A stretch of DNA of 30,905 nucleotides from Chromera velia (lineage: Eukaryota > Sar > Chromeraceae). The stretch is taken from positions 1 through 30,905 of the forward strand of contig JAHBMJ010001408.1 in the NCBI GenBank assembly GCA_018398765.1, given 5' to 3'. The translations under genes were made by a program, and so were the position numbers. Below, one piece after another: positions 28,066 through 30,905 of this stretch. The first letter of the stretch is position 1, and every line of letters begins with the position of its first letter. The notes under the pieces are model-generated. The model saw only the letters and a list, made by a program, of their open reading frames with translations. It ran no database searches and was not told where the DNA came from.

Positions 28066-30236
28066 GCAGAAAAAATCGTGAGCACTCACTTAAGAACACA
28101 AGAGAGAGAGAGAGAGAAAGTGTCTTTCTTTCAGCGTATTCATTCTTCCCTCTTGCATCCGTCCGTTCTTCTTTCTCCCACTCCTTCTGGTACCTCTCGA
28201 AGCCTTCCTTCACGATGCTTTCTTTCTTTCTTTCTTTCTTTCTCTGCACGGCGTTTCTTTCTAGCGAAGGAGGAACTGAAGTTAATCCGCGGAAGTAAGT
28301 TTAGCATTGACACATGGGACGAGAAGGAAATGAAGGAATGACAAAAAAAACTCCTCTTTCCTGCTCTGTGGAACCCTTCCTTCCTCTTTTTGTTTTTTTT
28401 TTTGGTCTCATGTTCGTGGCTCACTGCGATGTGACAAATGCATGTGATGACAGAGAACAGCGGCTGCAGGGAAGTTTTTTTTAATTTGTTTGTGTGATGG
28501 CCCTTTGTGTGTGCTGGTGTGTGCAGGGCAAATCTTTGAGGTGACTAAAGGAGTGCAAGGGCAGAAAGACAAAACCTCTGGGCATCCTTGCAGACTTTCT
28601 CGTCATGTCATGGTTTCCTTTCGTTCGTTGTTTCTTTCTTTCTTTCTCGTCGTGCGTTGACGTGGTACCAAGGAGGGGAACAAGCGGCGACCACGACTTG
28701 AAAGGAACATACCAGCCAGCAAGTACTTGAGCAAGCGAAGAAATAATTCAATGGCAGTACAGAGGAAAAGGAAGACGTTTCTCCTTTCTTTCTCCTTGCG
28801 GACTGACCAAACAAAGGTTGATGAATAAACGGAATGGCGCGTCTCCCTTTCTTTCGTTCTTTCGTGTTTGTCCATGTAAGTAAGTGCATGCGTGTCTCTC
28901 TCTCTGTGTATGGGTGTCTGTCTGTCTGTTTGGCGGGCTGGCTGCTTGCCTCGTGTGTCGGTGTGATGGATCGGTCGATCAGAGGCGGGAGGGAGATCGA
29001 TCCGGTGTGCGTTTGGGCGACTGCATGGGGGGCAAGGGTGGATGGCTGATTCCCTCTCACGCTTGTGCAGACAGCAGCAAGCCAAAGAGGGAGATCAAGC
29101 AACAGAGCGAAAGAAAACAGAAGATAATGTGACGGCAGCCCTCACACATGGAGACTTGCACAGAAAGATGCCTACCATACGTGGTACTCACGTACGCGCA
29201 CGGGATCCATTAAATAGAAGAGCGACTGTGTGCTGCCTGTCTGTTTGCCGACATCGAAAGTCGAAGAATAAAGCGCTATCGAACGAATTAAAGGGAAGAG
29301 AAGGAAAGAAAGAGGTGGTCGCGTGAGCGTCTCTCCTTTCTCGCTTTGCACTCGCGGTTCTCTCTCCCTTTTCCCCCTCTTTGCATTGCCTTCTCTCTGA
29401 CTCTCTTTCCCGTTCTGTTCAGTCGATCGGTAATAAACTATTCCTTCCTTTCCCCAAAGGGGGCAATCGAGGGATTACGCACCAAATTGTCACGCGCTTA
29501 CGCACAGAAGAATATCGTACAGAAATTAAAGCTAGAATTAAAGGAAAAATCGTGCACTGCATAGTTTAAATCACCGTTAAATATCTTGTTTATTAGCTTG
29601 CTTATAGTTATACCTGGCTAGATACCTAGAGTCATACAGACCTAGATGCAGATTCATTACACCTTTTTAAGGTTCTTTTAAATATAAGAGACTTCTAGGA
29701 AGACTTATTGTTTGAAAATAAATCGTATTACGTTTTTATGTGCACATCTTTACACATATACTTAATCATTAACTGAAATTTGACTCCTAGTGTATGATAT
29801 ATGCATGTTTGCGATTCTTTGCGCATGTTGCCCCACACTACGTCAAAGAAAGCTACTGGCGTCACCCTTTTGTTTCTTTTCATTTCTAATTGCGTTGGGC
29901 TTGATGCTGTTTGTGGTTGTTGGTGTTTGCATGAATTGATCGTTTCAATGCATATCGGTTACACTGCTTACTGCTGATTCAATTGTGCATGCCTTGTGAT
30001 GTTTATATTTTGTTTATGATTGCTTGGTCACTAGCGCAAACAATGAGTGGTTTAAGGCACCCATCTTCGCCAGCTAGGCATCATAGCGAAAATAATCTGC
30101 GCGTGCGCGTTGGCATACGAAAAATTCAAGCAGCGATCAGTGTATGGACGCACGCGATACCTGATGTCAGCGTTTGAAAATTGACCGGGGATTGAATGCG
30201 CATATGCATGAGAGTGGTTTCTTGAGCTTCTGCATT
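28066..30236. other. 3' flank of MDH and intergenic spacer
   Basis: Contains the MDH 3' untranslated region, which has a short (TTTC)n at 28218-28242. GTCT-rich and TCTC-rich low-complexity sequence follows, then an AT-rich part from about 29560. No frame here shows a recognisable domain, and I found no splice-linked coding pattern. Confidence 0.4.
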
Positions 30237-30244
30237 ATAAGTGG

Positions 30245-30490
30245 CTAGGCGACGCACAGTGGTAAAAAAAAAAAAGGAATAGACATGTCGAGATTTTTTT
30301 TTTTTTTTTTTTTGCTTAGTGGTCAAAGGTCCAAGCAAACTTAGCTAGACTTAGCAAACATAGGTTTTGTAGTTAGATGTGTTGTTGTTATATGTTTGGC
30401 ACTTCCAATAAAATAATAGAAAAAAAAATAAAAAAGATCAGACTTCTCGAGATTCTTTTTTCTTTTTTTTTATCACTGTGCGTCGCCTAG
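30245..30490. mobile_element. MITE with 8-bp target duplication
   Basis: The left end CTAGGCGACGCACAGTG and the right end CACTGTGCGTCGCCTAG are perfect 17-bp inverted repeats, each followed inward by A-rich/T-rich runs. ATAAGTGG is duplicated exactly at 30237-30244 and 30491-30498. The 246-bp length, lack of coding sequence and TIRs define a miniature inverted-repeat element. The 8-bp duplication fits hAT, although the terminal CTAGG is not a perfect hAT end. It is unrelated in sequence to copies A and B. Confidence 0.88.
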
Positions 30491-30849
30491 ATAAGTGGTG
30501 TGTTGGTCTTCTTCCCCTTGTCAGTCAAATGCTGAAGACAAACAGGTGAAGAGACAAAGACTGCCTACGCAGTGAAAGCAGAATCAGACAAAAAGCCATG
30601 ATGATGATTAATGTATTATTGATATCGTAGGGAAGCTTGGTTCCCCACCTCCTAAGCTAGTTCTAGCTTAGTTCAGAGACTTGACTCATCCTACCCACAG
30701 AAGAACTGACAGTGCGGTTGCTTTCTTACAGTCAACGTCTGATAGGACAAATGCATGCTTTTTTATTTAATTCTATTTGTCGTACGTTAATTACTCCCGT
30801 CTGCATATTATTTCTCTTCCCCAATACAGACTGCCATGGCGGCGCCTCC

Positions 30850-30905
30850 ATGAGCCTGCGTACGTATGCTGTGAGCCGTGTGGGTCCCAATGGCGGTAGC
30901 GCGCG
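30850..30905 (+). CDS. Possible start of a further gene, cut by window end
   Basis: An ATG at 30850 opens a frame (MSLRTYAVSRVGPNGGSAR) that is still open at the window edge. It follows an acceptor-like TTCTCTTCCCCAATACAG ending at about 30829, and the last 75 bases are markedly more GC-rich than the AT-rich DNA before them. With 18 codons no family can be judged, and it could be chance. Confidence 0.2.
   Translation, partial: MSLRTYAVSRVGPNGGSA

Noticed and set aside
28603-29132. Frames of 82-164 codons downstream of MDH
   Set aside because: Mutually overlapping on both strands, low-complexity, no domain and no splice support.

Overview
This is nuclear DNA from a eukaryote with GT-AG introns, long noncoding spacers, many simple repeats and several non-autonomous DNA transposons. 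The best lineage clue is a split malate dehydrogenase gene whose product is of the alphaproteobacterial (LDH-like) type found in myzozoan alveolates. With canonical introns and a draft-assembly look (N runs at 2125-2126, 14397 and 19744-19762), a chromerid alga such as Chromera velia fits best. This is an inference and could be wrong at genus level.

Four protein genes are well supported. An intronless histone H3 lies on the minus strand (3595-4005). A two-exon minus-strand gene (10772-13642) encodes a 653-residue protein of unknown function that starts with an acylation signal, MGCG. A three-exon minus-strand gene (18209-21056) encodes an SDE2 homologue with an intact ubiquitin-like processing site. 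A nine-exon plus-strand gene (21713-28065) encodes the malate dehydrogenase. The last two are divergent and share an intergenic region of about 0.65 kb.

The rest is mostly repeat. Two related hAT-like elements (941-2809 and 15298-17546) both have perfect 8-bp target duplications. A 1.2-kb foldback element (7653-8879) carries a decayed ORF and sits beside a LINE-like 3' remnant. A 246-bp MITE (30245-30490) has 17-bp inverted repeats and an exact 8-bp duplication. There is a 28-bp minisatellite at 4901-5098. Introns are full of (CT)n, (TTTC)n and (TG)n tracts. No tRNA, rRNA, CRISPR or prokaryote-style operon was seen.

The most interesting point is the 5' end of the malate dehydrogenase gene. 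Exons 1-2 encode a mitochondrial presequence followed by a hydrophobic segment. A separate reading frame running directly into exon 3 would encode a signal-peptide-plus-transit-peptide-like leader. An internal ATG in exon 3 sits exactly where bacterial homologues start. One locus could therefore supply enzyme to two or three compartments. This is a hypothesis from sequence alone.
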